Source: Acorus gramineus (Eukaryota; Streptophyta; Magnoliopsida; Acorales; Acoraceae). From it: a stretch of DNA of 64,000 bases. The stretch is taken from the NCBI GenBank assembly GCA_030737835.1, contig CM060855.1:3032478-3096477 (forward strand). The letters are read 5' to 3'. Positions 1-10,782 of this stretch are shown here, piece by piece (position 1 is the first letter of the stretch; each line of letters starts with the position of its first letter). A program made the position numbers and the translations under genes. The notes beneath the pieces were generated by a model, which made no database searches, was not told the origin of the DNA, and worked only from the letters and a program-made list of their open reading frames with translations.

Positions 1-1092
1 GAATTTCAATTGTCGATCATTTTCGATTTCCAGCAATCAAAACCGAATCATATATGATGAACGTCTTGTAGCAGTCCCACAATTTTAATATTTTTCGAGT
101 TGGATCTCCCATCAATGTCGTCCGAATCAGGTTTGTCATGTTTTTTTAATATTTTGATTTTATTTGAATGAAAGTCACAACTGAAATTAAAATTAAATTT
201 TTGATGATAACATATTTAATCTATGTTGCATGTTTCAATTTAAAAAATAAAATTTTTTTATTTTATACTCAATAGTTGTTACATTTATAAGTACATACTC
301 AATAGTTGTTACATTTATAAGTACATACTCAATAGTTGTTACATTTACCTAATAGTTGTTACATTTACTCAATAGTTGTTACATTTACTCAATAGTTGTT
401 ACATTTGCACTCTAAATGTAACAGATTGTATTAGTTTTCTGATTTGGTTTTGGAGTAATGTAACACAAATTGGATTAGGTTTTGGATTATGGTTTAGATG
501 TTTTGATTAAATGTAACAAAAAAAGGAAGGAACAAACAATTGTTTGTTACATTTTTGGAATGAAGAAACAAAAAATGTCTCATTCTTCATAATCGCTTAA
601 AAACTTTAAATCGTTTTTTTTTTAAAAGGAAGGAACAAAAACAGAAAATGTTTATTTTTCGTCATCATTGTTTGAATATGATGTTAAAATATTGGCAAAG
701 AATCGTCGGATTGAATTGAAGAATATTTGAAGAACAGATTTTGGGAATGCAAAAGAAAAAAAAATTCTTCTATTTGGATCGTCGAAACGGAAAAGAAAGG
801 GGGTTTCGATTAAACAATTGGGTTTTTTTTTACCTAGATTTTATTAGATGGTATGATTTCATTTGAATGTTTGTTGTGATTGACCGAGACAATCGGGGAT
901 GGTTATTTAATGAACGAGAATTAGGGATTCTTTGATTTGCACGTTAAAAAATGAGGCATTTTTAAGTAGGGGTATTTTTGGTTTTTGCCTTTTCACCTTT
1001 TTTGAAAAGTCAACAAGCCAACCAATAAGGTGATGACACCTCATGGGGCTTGTGAATGGGGCCTATAATTTGGGGCCTGGGTATCACCACTG
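1..1092 (+). mobile_element. MULE-type non-autonomous element 'a' (left end outside window)
   Basis: The right terminus ends at 1092 with the same GGGGCCTGGGTATCACCACTG end as element c (ends 3762). The body shares blocks with the unit of the 43.6-53.6 kb array, including a stretch around 60-145 (GTAGCAGTCCCA, GAGTTGGATCTC, CAGGTTTGTCA). The 9 bp after its end, TTATACTTT (1093-1101), are also the left target duplication of the next element. The left terminus lies outside the window, so its own target duplication cannot be tested. No transposase is visible, so it is called non-autonomous. Family assignment rests on the 9-bp duplications of its relatives b and c. Confidence 0.6.
266..406. repeat. 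Minisatellite of AATAGTTGTTACATTT
   Basis: Six copies of the 16-mer AATAGTTGTTACATTT start at 271, 301, 331, 351, 371 and 391. The first three are spaced 30 bp apart (linker ATAAGTACATACTC) and the rest 20 bp apart (linker ACTC or ACCT). It lies inside MULE-type element a and contains the TGTTACATTT word that recurs throughout this transposon family. Confidence 0.9.
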
Positions 1093-1101
1093 TTATACTT
1101 T

Positions 1102-2543
1102 CAATAATGATTCCTAGACCCCAACTTTCCAGGCCCCATCACAGGCCCCATGATGTGGCAATAGGACATTACCTATTATACCCTTTAATTGATAACCACC
1201 TCTAAACAAGGAAAACAATTTGATTTATTCCTAGGATTGTGGAGATTTCATTAATTACTGTATTTCTTCTTCCTTGCATTGTGTAAAATCATTAATCCCT
1301 ATAATTTATTCGTAGCAGTCCCGAAATTGATCTCTCTTTCGGATCAGGTTTGTCAATTGTTTTTTTTTATTTTTTATTTATCTTATTGAATGAAAGTCAC
1401 ATCGAATTTGAAATTAAATTTTTGATGATCAAATATTCAATCTATGTTACATGTTTCAATTCAAAAAATGAATTTTTTTTATGTTTTGATCACTATTTCA
1501 CACTTTTTTTTATATTTGTTTCGTTATAATTTCATAAATGTAATTTTGATATTGTTACATTTAATTATTACTGGTTCATGTGATGTTTATATTAGACTCC
1601 CGAACTCAGATATTCATTTACACAATTTTGTTACATTCATAAATGTAACACTCTGAAATGTAACATTATCTCATGTTGTGCATTTCTTTTAATAATGCAA
1701 ATAGAAATGACGTATAAATGTAACAGTGAAGTACATACTTTTACAGAGGATTCTGATACATTTTCTTTGGAATGCAGTGCACTAGAAATTGAAATAGATA
1801 ATTTTAAATAGTAAATGTAACTGTTTGACATTTAGGTAAATATAATTGTTTGTTCCATCTATATAAATGTAACAGTTTTTATATAAATGTAACAAATCGT
1901 TGTGAGAGATGTAAACATTTAAGAAATGTATTTGTAACTACCAATATAAAATGTAACAGTTTCATATGTTAACTATATGTGTTTTTTATTTAAATTTGAA
2001 TACAATAACTACCTAGAGAAAATGATTTGAAGGATTTTAATGAAAACAATTTCGGTAATTTTTTGTGTAATCTAGGTTCAATTATAATTTAAGTAATAAT
2101 TTTAAAATTTAGGTAATGATCGAACGGTTGTTATTCAAACTATTTGAATAACAACCGTCCGATCTTTTTTTTTTTGGTGAAACAGAATATCCAAACATCC
2201 AAATCATTTTAAATTGTTTGATAAACATTCAGAAAACACTAAGTCTTAAAATCAATAAGATAAGATTGAATATAAATGTAAACAAACTAAATAATTTTAA
2301 GATTTTAAGGATTTTAAGATTAAGTAAGGATTTTAAGATTTACATGGAAGAGTCATAACTAAATAGAGAAAATGGGGGGATTTGGGTTAATAAGATAAAT
2401 TTTTAATGAAGGGCAAATTTGTATTTTGTCATTTTACCATTTTTTGAAAAAGTCAACAAACCAAAAAACCAACCAATGAAATGATGACACCTCATGGGGT
2501 TTGTGAGTGGGGCTTATATTATGGGGCCTGGGTATCATGACTC
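1102..2543 (+). mobile_element. MULE-type non-autonomous element 'b' with 9-bp target duplication
   Basis: It starts CAATAATGATTCCTAGACCCC and ends with a sequence whose reverse complement starts GAGTCATGATACCCAGGCCCC. The terminal inverted repeats align imperfectly over about 60 bp, through AGGCCCC..TCACA..CCCCATGA.GTG. The flanks are identical 9-bp direct repeats, TTATACTTT (1093-1101 and 2544-2552), the target-site size typical of Mutator-like elements. The body carries many TGTAACA/TGTTACA words and no transposase frame. Its left ~990 bp are about the same as one unit of the array at 43.6-53.6 kb, in inverse orientation. Confidence 0.75.
2118..2164. repeat. 47-bp hairpin followed by a T-run
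   Basis: Two 22-nt arms (2118-2139 and 2143-2164) are reverse complements at 21 of 22 positions around a 3-nt loop, and a run of T follows. It lies inside MULE-type element b, just beyond the point where similarity to the array unit stops. It could be a tiny insertion or a structural part of the element. No function is assigned. Confidence 0.85.
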
Positions 2544-2566
2544 TTATACTTTTGCCAAGATAACAA

Positions 2567-3762
2567 CAATAATAATTCCCAATATGTCAAATACCTGTTA
2601 TACCCTTAGTTAATTATTTTATTTTTTTTATAACTGATCCCCACAAAATAAGGAGACAATTATGATTGATTAAATAAAAAATAAAAAAAAATCTTTAAAT
2701 AAAAAAAAAGTGAAGGTGAGTCTGGACAGACACAACTTTCTTTCGAATAAACTCTTTTTAATCAAATCTTTGTATTGAGATGGTCTCTTCTCTTCCAACC
2801 TAAACTTTTCAAAGATCTCCAAAAAAAAACCCAACTATGAATGAAGAGTATTATAACATGCAAAAGAAGTCAATTATAGGCGGTGATCAGATCAACATAG
2901 AAAGGAGGAGATGATAAAAATGATGGAGGATGCTACAAAGGCGTTTCACTGTTTCTTTGTTCTATTGTTTCTAAGGTTAGTTACATTTAATTTATATATG
3001 ATTTGTATGATGTTAATGTTACATTTCTGACATCGAATAAATGTAACAGTCTGAAATGTAACATTTATTCGTGTATTGCATTTGTTTCAATGCAAGTAGT
3101 AATTTATATTTGTTACATTTATTAACGTAACAGTCAAATACATATATTTGTTAAATGTATCACACAACAAAAAAGGTGTTTGACATTTTCTATAAAATGT
3201 AACTGATTATTGAAAATAGAATCTGTTTATAAATTGTTTAAATGTAAATGTAACAATTTTTATGTAAATGTAACAAATCGCTGTGTAAGATATAAATATT
3301 TAAGAAATGTACTTGATGTAACTGCTTCATATAGTAATATATATGTTTTTTTTATTTAAATTTGAATACAATAAATACCTGAATTTTTTAATGTTCAGTT
3401 AATAACATTCTTAAAAAAAAATTTAATGTGTATAATAAGAATATAAGTTTGAAGAAGAATTTTGATTAAAACAATTTAGATAATTTTTTATGTAATTTAG
3501 TTTTAATTGTAATTTAGGTAAGGATTTCAAAATTCAAAATTTGAAATGGATAAGTGGATTTCAAGATTCACTCCTAACCGAATAGAGAAAATGGGGGGAT
3601 TTGGGTTAATGGGATAGATTTTTAATGAAGGGCATATTTGTATTTTGACATTTTCTCCTTTTTGAAAAGTCAACCAACCAATTAATAAGAACCAATAAAA
3701 TGATGACACCTCATGGGGCCTATGAGTGGGGCTTATTTTTTGGGGCCTGGGTATCACCACTG
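2567..3762 (+). mobile_element. MULE-type non-autonomous element 'c' with 9-bp target duplication
   Basis: It begins CAATAATAATTCCC and ends GGGGCCTGGGTATCACCACTG. It is flanked by identical 9-bp repeats AGATAACAA (2558-2566 and 3763-3771). It is a shorter relative of b: much of the left GGCCCC-rich terminus is missing, while the right terminus is complete and matches those of a and b. The body contains TGTAACA words and no transposase. The exact 9-bp duplication supports a Mutator-like element and a complete insertion. Confidence 0.75.
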
Positions 3763-3839
3763 AGATAACAATATTCTTCAGTAAATATAAACTTTTAGCT
3801 AGGAAAAGAGTTCGTTAGTCAATTAATTAAGTTTCACCA

Positions 3840-3987
3840 CTGAAATTAACTTTTTTTAGCCACGACAATCGTTGGGGATTTTTTTTACGTTGATGAAATT
3901 ATCGAGGAAACATTTCGTCGGTAAAACATTTACCAACGAATATTTCACTTGTAGCAAGGAGCGGAACAACTGTTATTTCTTGTAGTG
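3840..3987 (-). mobile_element. CACTA-type (En/Spm) terminus
   Basis: Positions 3976-3987 read TTTCTTGTAGTG, the reverse complement of CACTACAAGAAA, the standard plant CACTA terminus. Inward there is subterminal material with CCGACGAAA/CGTTGGTAAA words, usual for that superfamily. No matching opposite terminus or transposase was found nearby, so this is a remnant or a very small derivative with an undefined left limit. Confidence 0.5.
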
Positions 3988-4552
3988 GTGTATTTCTCAT
4001 GTGGGAATTAGTGCAATACAATATCAGCAATCCATCAAAACCTCGTACTATTATTAACTTTGAAATAATTTCTTCTTAATGTCATACAATCAGTGCTCCA
4101 AAGTTGGAATCATGTTCTAATCAAACTATGGGTCATCATTTGGCTTGGGCCCGTTAACAGGCCGGCCCATTCTTGGTTGGCCCATCCTGGGGCCAGGCTC
4201 GTAGGTCCAACCACAGGCCCGTGGGAGGCCCACTTACAAAGAGGGTTAAGTGTCCCTTTTTTTTAGTGCTGTTACACTCAATTTTTTTCTCAGTCTAAAA
4301 CATAGTCCTATATATCATATTAGAAATCTAGTGAAGCATATATCTTGTTAGATTTTGTATATGCCACATTAAATATTTTTTTACACTTATTAAAAATGGG
4401 TTCATTTAACTCAAAAGGGAGCAATGTACATTTTTTATTAAAGCATATACCTCATTAGATAATGTTTACTATATTTAAAAAAATGAAAACATGTGAGATC
4501 TGTGTTTTAATTGGTAAATGTGATTGAGTCTAACATTTTCCTTTTTTTAAAA
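3988..4552. other. Intergenic, no gene seen
   Basis: AT-rich DNA with one GC-rich patch at about 4140-4250 made of repeated GGCCC/GGCCCA words. No coding exon, RNA gene or complete transposon end could be supported. Confidence 0.6.
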
Positions 4553-5998
4553 CAATAATGATTCAAAGACCTCATTTTACAGGCCCTATGTAGGCTTCAT
4601 GAGGTGGCACAAGTGTTAATACATATTTTGTCATATCTGTCTTTTTCAATAATTACTCCCCACAATCAAGGAGTTGGTTACAATGGCTGATGTATCATGA
4701 TTTTTTTAATTTGTTTGGAGGATCAAATCCCATGAATTTTTTTGTAATTAATAGTTTTCTCTCTTTTGCTTTATAAGATAAAAAAAAATGATATGTCTGT
4801 GCATCTACGGCTTCTTTTTCTTCTCCACCTAAAATAAAATTTGTATTTGAGACACATTCTTTGTTTTGCATTTGTTACAATTTTTTATTATTGAATTTGA
4901 TGCTAAATGTTAAATTTGATAACTCTTTTACAACATTTTTTTTAAGAACACATAGAACCAGATCAGAAGGTTGTTTTGAAGGTTTTTCAAACATTGATTT
5001 GTTTTTTTGAAGGACTCAGTTTTTCCAGCATAAATTTGTTTTTCAGAGGACTGGAGGTTTTTCAAACATTGATTTATTTTTCGGATAACTTTTCTGCCTC
5101 TGATCATATCGGAAATCATAATTGAACGATTGGATGTCGTTTTCAATGTTTGTCGATTCAAATGCGGTCTTTTATTTTTTGGTTGTTTTGCATTTGTTAC
5201 AATTTTTTTATATTGAATTTGGTGCTAGATGTTAAATCTGACAACCTTAAATCTGGAGCATTTGATCTTTAAATTATTTAACAATTATATTTGGAAATCA
5301 GTTACATTGTGGAATATAACTAACTTTTAATTGCTTTATATAGACAAAGTCAGTTACATTTACAAATAAAACAGACTTCTAATGCAATTTATTATTAAAT
5401 TTAAGTTACATTTTATAAATGTAACTGAATTTTATTCCAAACTCTAATTTTATACTGTGATTTGTGTTTCATTTCTGCATTTATTGGAAAAAAAAATTGC
5501 ATCAATCACAAATACTTTGTTTGATGATTGGAATAAAAAAAATTACAAATTAACAACAGTGTTTAAAAAAAATATTGATTATTCCTTATTGCCATCGTTT
5601 TCTAGTTGAATGAGAGGCCGCAAACAAAAATTTGGTCTTTTTTAGTGTTTTTGATGAAATGGGTTTTTTAAATGATTTCGTTTTTCAGTTTCTTTTTAAA
5701 AAAAACCCTAGAAGATATGAATTTTGGTTCCGTTTTCTTAGATGTAATTAATGGTTTCTTTTTTTTATTGGTTTTAAAAAAATAAGTTTCTTGAAATGAA
5801 TTGGATATGTTGATATGTTTTTTGAAAAAGGTGGAGATAGATTTAATGAGAGAGAAAATTGTGGGTTTTAAATGAGAGTAATATTATGTTTTGCCTTCTT
5901 AACATTTTTTAAAAGTCAAGCAAGAAACTAATAAGATAATGACACCTCATAGAACTTATGAATGATGCCTGAATGGTGAGGCCTACGTAGCAAGACTC
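4553..5998 (+). mobile_element. MULE-type non-autonomous element 'd' (diverged, no target duplication)
   Basis: The left end CAATAATGATTCAAAGACCTC and a right end whose reverse complement is GAGTCTTGCTACGTAGGCCTC match elements a-c, with more divergence. Subterminal GGCTTCATGAGGTGGCA and GACACCTCATAGAACTTATG blocks correspond to those of a-c. The flanking 9-mers (TTTTTAAAA, TTACCTTTG) do not match, so the duplication has decayed or one end is rearranged. It is probably the oldest member of this cluster. Confidence 0.6.
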
Positions 5999-6191
5999 TT
6001 ACCTTTGTCCTGTGCTGGCCTGGCCGAGGCCCGTTGGCCAGACAAACCCACTGCCAATGCCTGAATCAAAAGTACTTTTTAACTCTATTTAATTTTTACA
6101 ATCAATAAAAGTATATCTCTTAATTTAAAAGGTAATAGACAAAAATCTGGAGTTAGAATTAGATGCAACAAGCATAATTAATGTTGGGCAG

Positions 6192-7122
6192 GGAATAATG
6201 GTCTCTGGTGTTGCACTTTCCTTACAAGGTTGGTGTATTGCGAAGAGAGGGCCGGGCTTCTTCACAATGTGGATGCCATTGTCTTTCACCATCGCCATTG
6301 TGTTGGAAAAAATTTGGAGTTGCAATAAATAGTTGAAATTCATGTTTTTGAGACACGTAACGAATACGCTTTCTTTAAAGCTCCCACTCGAAAAAGAGTT
6401 GCTACAGGAATTAAATACAAACCACTTCAGATACAACAAAATCTTGTGGAACTGCGTTCAAAAAAATGAAGAACCCACAAAAAACTTCTTGTAGTACTTG
6501 ACCTTTGACACAAAGTGAAAATATTGTATGAATGGAGAAGAGTTAATGTGAGAAGAGGGCTTCTCAACACTTAGAATTTGTGACAAAAAGTAGTATCTCA
6601 ATTAATTAAATTAAATTAAATTATTATTATTATTATTATTAATTAAATAAGCCCAACAGCCCAAACCCATTAATAAATAGGTCTTGGTAAGCCCATTTCT
6701 ATCCATGTAGAGTAGCTGTAAAAGCTATTAAATACTCTTTTCCATTCTTTTATTTTTTCGATATGGGATTAAAAACACACAAAGTATCATATTAAACTAT
6801 ATTTAATAAACACCCAGTTGATTTATCAACACATTGTAGGTTCTTTTTTCGCCCTTGGAGAAAGTATCAACTTGCGAAAGTATTCAAAACCTGTGTCGTT
6901 AACACTAGAAAAAAAAAGAATTTTTTTTTTTTTTGGTTGAATTGTTGATGTTGTCAGCACTGTTGTTGTTGTTGTTGCAGTGTTTTGGCTGGGATTTTGA
7001 TGGTTGGAGGTCTTTATAGTATCCTATGGGATAAAAACAGAGATCATCAGGACTGTAAATGGATGTCACTCACAGGACACCAAAAATGTGTAGAGGAGAA
7101 AGAAACCACAGTTTCACTATGA
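6192..7122 (+). pseudogene. WAT1-related (EamA) gene fragment, last two exons only
   Basis: Behind an acceptor-like GGGCAG, positions 6192-6300 encode GIMVSGVALSLQGWCIAKRG and more, matching exon 6 of the intact gene at 10783-13413 (GIFVSGLVLYLQGWCIEKRG). The exon resumes at 6837 with FFALGESINL. Behind GTTGTTGTTGCAG, 6981-7122 encodes VLAGILMVGGLYSILWDKNR and a short tail to a stop. Exons 1-5 are absent: the upstream 190 bp hold no exon and then a MULE begins. A solo LTR (6301-6831) splits exon 6. It looks like a partial tandem duplicate of the downstream gene. It is almost certainly non-functional, and any transcript would not make a transporter. Confidence 0.8.
6301..6831. mobile_element. 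Solo LTR inside the WAT1-type pseudogene
   Basis: A 531-bp segment begins TGTTGG and ends ATCAACA, the TG...CA form of an LTR. It is flanked by a 5-bp target duplication CATTG (6296-6300 and 6832-6836). No internal retrotransposon region is present, so this is a solo LTR left by LTR-LTR recombination. The family is uncertain. It is a fossil; its orientation was not determined. Confidence 0.7.
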
Positions 7123-8160
7123 AGTTCTTTGGATTTCAAAAAAAAAAAAATTATGATTTTCATCTAGAACTTTTGAAATGTTGAAAATAGGATCTTTGAT
7201 TTTTCATTTCAGCCATAGAGATTTGTGAGTTAAGTAGGTGCAATCATGGTATTAGTTACGATCACAGATGTAATAATTCGACTAAGAGAATAAAGGACTT
7301 AGGGTTAGTATCCTTATTATGATGTGCTGGGATGTTCATGCATGCCAAGCAAGAACATTCACACGCTCTCCTCTGTGCCAGTGACATGGTAAGCTGATTG
7401 TTGCAGAGTTGGTCCTGGATAAAGGCGACCAAGGCGGTCACCTAGGGTTTCTCCATCCACATAGAGCCTCTATTTCTTAAGCCCCCATTTGGATACATAA
7501 TAAAACTTATTCTTAGATGTACAGTTATTCCAGCATAAATGGGTACAAATAAGAATAAAGTGATTGTGTGTTTGGTTGTGCTTTAAATTATTCTCGTTGA
7601 GAAACATAATAATAAAAAATTTGTTGTTTGGCTAAAATTTAAATAAAGTGTGGATAAATATTTATAAAATGTAAAAAAATAATGATAGTTGATTTGACAG
7701 ATAATTTATAAGAGTTGATGACAGATCATTGACAGTGAGCCCACATACCTTTAGATATTCATGGGTATTCTCTGCATCCAAACAACAAAAAAACACATAT
7801 TCCGTTTTATTTTCACTTAGTCACTAAGATATTCCATATCCAAACAACTAAAATAATAATATTACACTTCATCAATTTTAAATATTTCGGATATAGATTT
7901 TGGTTGTTGAGTTTATATCTTTTTATATTCTAGTGGATACATATATTCATTGGATTGGGGTGATCCAGGTGACACATCATTGATAAGAGACTGTACAATT
8001 ACAAAATATATATATATATATATTTGAAATCAAGGTTTAGGGAATTCCCACGTTTTCTATATACCACAGAGAGGATTATAATTGATCACAAACTATTTAA
8101 ATTGATCTCCATTAGTCTCAGGTTAGAATCCTCCTAGGCTTATCTGATTCATATATAGAT
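7123..8160. other. Intergenic, possible MITE remnant at about 7483-7850
   Basis: The first ~100 bp resemble the 3' end of the intact WAT1 gene (TTTTCATCTAG), so the duplicated block extends past the pseudogene stop. At 7483-7850, CATTTGGATAC and its loose inverse GTATCCAAAC-type words at both sides suggest a decayed MITE, without certain ends. A (TA)n tract lies near 8010. No gene was recognised. Confidence 0.4.
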
Positions 8161-9240
8161 TTTGTGTGTGATTCTGTGTCGCCCGCCCCCTACCACAGAA
8201 ACTACAGTCGTATCATGCCCAAACGGTCCAGCACCCCCAGTGGTGCCCGAAACACCGAGAGGTAGAAGATCGGGATGCTCGATAGCTTTGCTTGTAGGTG
8301 CTAGAGACAACCACGTCTAACCCCTGAATGGGTCAAAAAAACTTAAAAAATGGCTCCCTCACACCTGCAAGGACACGCCCTAGTCTCGAACACAACAGCA
8401 AAATAGCTCTCACATATTCTCCCAGATGCAGCGTAGGGATTATACTCTTCTGTTTACCCGATCAATAGACGAGATCTGCAGGTTTCAATGATGTTGTTGA
8501 TTCGCGAAGAATACCAAGAAGATGAGCTTCAATGAGAGGCTCCAACGATGATGTTGATTCGCCAAGAATACCAAGAAGATGAGCTTCAACGAGTCTATTG
8601 ATTTTTAAAAATATCAAAAACGATGAAAATCTATGTATTTACTAATCCTCCGAGGATAACAAAAATACAATATAGAGAATAAAATTCTATTATCAAAGTC
8701 TTCACTAATTTTGTGATTAAAAAGTCTATTTATAGAACAGAGAATCCTAACAACCTAGGACTAGGATCTCAACAAATCTCTAAATCTCTTAAATCACAAA
8801 TAAATTCTAACTAAATCTTAACTAAATCCAAATTTAAAATTCAAATTTAGATCTTAAAAATAAAAAAATAGAAATCATAACAAACTTAAAAATTACTAAA
8901 AGTGGTAAACTAACTTTCAACCGTTGATTTAACCTCCAAGATGATCTCCGATGGCTCCGAAACTTTCCATAATAGATAGCTCCTATACCTGTAGAGCTCG
9001 TCAATACGAATGCGTGGATATGTAGAAATAGTGATTCTGATATATGATTTGAAAGTTATGGCCTTCTAAAGTTAAGGCGTACCCGAAGCCATCCAACCCT
9101 TTATTTTGGTCTATCCGATCTGTGGCATCCATGAAGCTTGTAGTTATGAGTGCTGCATCATTCTCCCTAGGTTGGAGAGAATTCGTCATCGAATTTAGGT
9201 CATCATCGGTAGAACTACCTCCACGAACTTCAAATATAGA
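8160..9240. mobile_element. Probable LTR-retrotransposon remnant
   Basis: This block differs from its surroundings: a GC-richer patch (8175-8480), a duplicated ~50-bp motif containing GAATACCAAGAAGATGAGCTTCAA (copies near 8508 and 8561), then A-rich DNA with TCTATTTATAG-type leader sequence. The - strand near 9105-9200 reads a short NSLQPRENDA-like stretch reminiscent of the tail of plant Ty3/gypsy polyproteins. No LTR pair, primer-binding site or target duplication was found. It is an old, broken fossil if this reading is right. Confidence 0.3.
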
Positions 9241-10782
9241 TTTTTTTACGAATAACGAATCTTTTAGATTGTATATGACGTGAAATTTTAGAACTATTTA
9301 CACACAAGAGAATTACAAAATTGATCATCGACTAATGATCATTTGGTGTGCATTCTCATTCTCATTCTATTGGAACACCAGGAATTATTTTTGGAATCCT
9401 TCATTTCTATTCGTTTATGTGCATTTTCCAAACCAAATTTCTTTTTCCACAAAATCTTTCAAAAATGGATTACTGAAAAAGATGAATATTTCTTCTAAAC
9501 CAAACTTGTTAAACTAACCAAAAGTTCTGATATTTAGATAGTTTTAATTTTTTAACCCCTTCTTGTGCTTCTTCTTTTTCCAGTTTTCTATTTCTTCTCC
9601 AATGTGTTGGAGTAACCATTACTGTGTTTCATGTCATTAAAGCATCTTAACCACACTATTTAGTGCTCCAATTATGGAAATAAGATATTAAATGAGTAAC
9701 TTTTGCATATAATAAAACATATATATACTAGAGATTGTGATGATAAAGATTCAAAATGGACTAATTTTTTTCCATATATGTATCAGTGGCAACACGTCAC
9801 CTTAACATAGCCTCGGTTTTCTAGAATGCAAACAAGTTATGAGACCCAGTTATCACTGGTATTATGTACTTCATATACATATTTATAAACATATTTCGTT
9901 TTTACATAAATGATGATTTAGTATGCTTTATTTTTAATTTCTTGACGATATATATTTCGTCATATGAAATATACACACACCCAAAAAAATCAAATCATAT
10001 GCGATGACTCTAGTCTAAACATGTTGCAAGTAGAATTATCCCAGCTAACAATTCCAAATGGATCCCAATAAATTCAATCAAAACAATCTTTTTTATATAT
10101 TATCTTTAATGAGGGGACCTTCCATAACATAGCCTCTGTTAATAGGGATAAATTTGATCAGGAAAAATACTTACCAATATATAATAATAATAAAAACTTG
10201 ATATACAATAATGGCTATTGGCTAACAGTGCTCTTCCATAAGGAAAATGATATATCCAGCCTTGTATGCAGTCTCATCCGCAATCGACATATATCAGTTT
10301 TCCTTTTTAAAAAAACATATATACACACTCGTCCATTAAAATATATATTGTTATATAAATTGAAGTATATATTGAGATACTGGTGTAATTTTTTTTTGAT
10401 AAATTTTTTTAAGAAAATTAATTTTTACAAATTGGGATAATGCAATATATATGATATATTGTACTATCGCAGTGTATAAGTGATTGAGGACCGCTTCTGA
10501 ATGCAGACGGGACAACAAAAAACGGATTGAGTGTATGAGCACTCCTTCCATAATGAGTGCATGAACGTATACTCATTTGTTTATGAGAAAACCCATATAG
10601 GTTTTATCAAAGTGATGCTTAATTATGAGATAAATTAATCAATCAAAAGCCAATTTGTTCGGGAAGTTATCCACAATGGAATGCTTTATGTGCATCATCT
10701 CCCACTACATAGCAATCTCACACAAATACCTTATATTGGAGTCCAAAAATCACAAGCACCCACTTGAAACTCTGAAAGCAAA
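9240..10782. promoter_or_regulatory. Upstream region of the WAT1-related gene; no other gene seen
   Basis: AT-rich, with TATATA tracts near 9720 and 10440-10460 and no dependable core promoter. At about 9343 a CATTCTCATTCTCATTCTATTGGAA block resembles one in intron 6 of the downstream gene (near 13093), a shared small repeat or MITE end. The 5' leader of the gene probably occupies the last ~100 bp before 10783. Confidence 0.4.

Noticed and set aside
266-406. CRISPR-like repeat-spacer array
   Set aside because: The linkers between repeats are themselves repeated, spacing is 20-30 bp, and this is a plant transposon minisatellite.
8175-8480. GC-richer patch as an rRNA or tRNA gene
   Set aside because: No cloverleaf, B-box or rRNA-like core could be found; it fits an old LTR-element fragment better.
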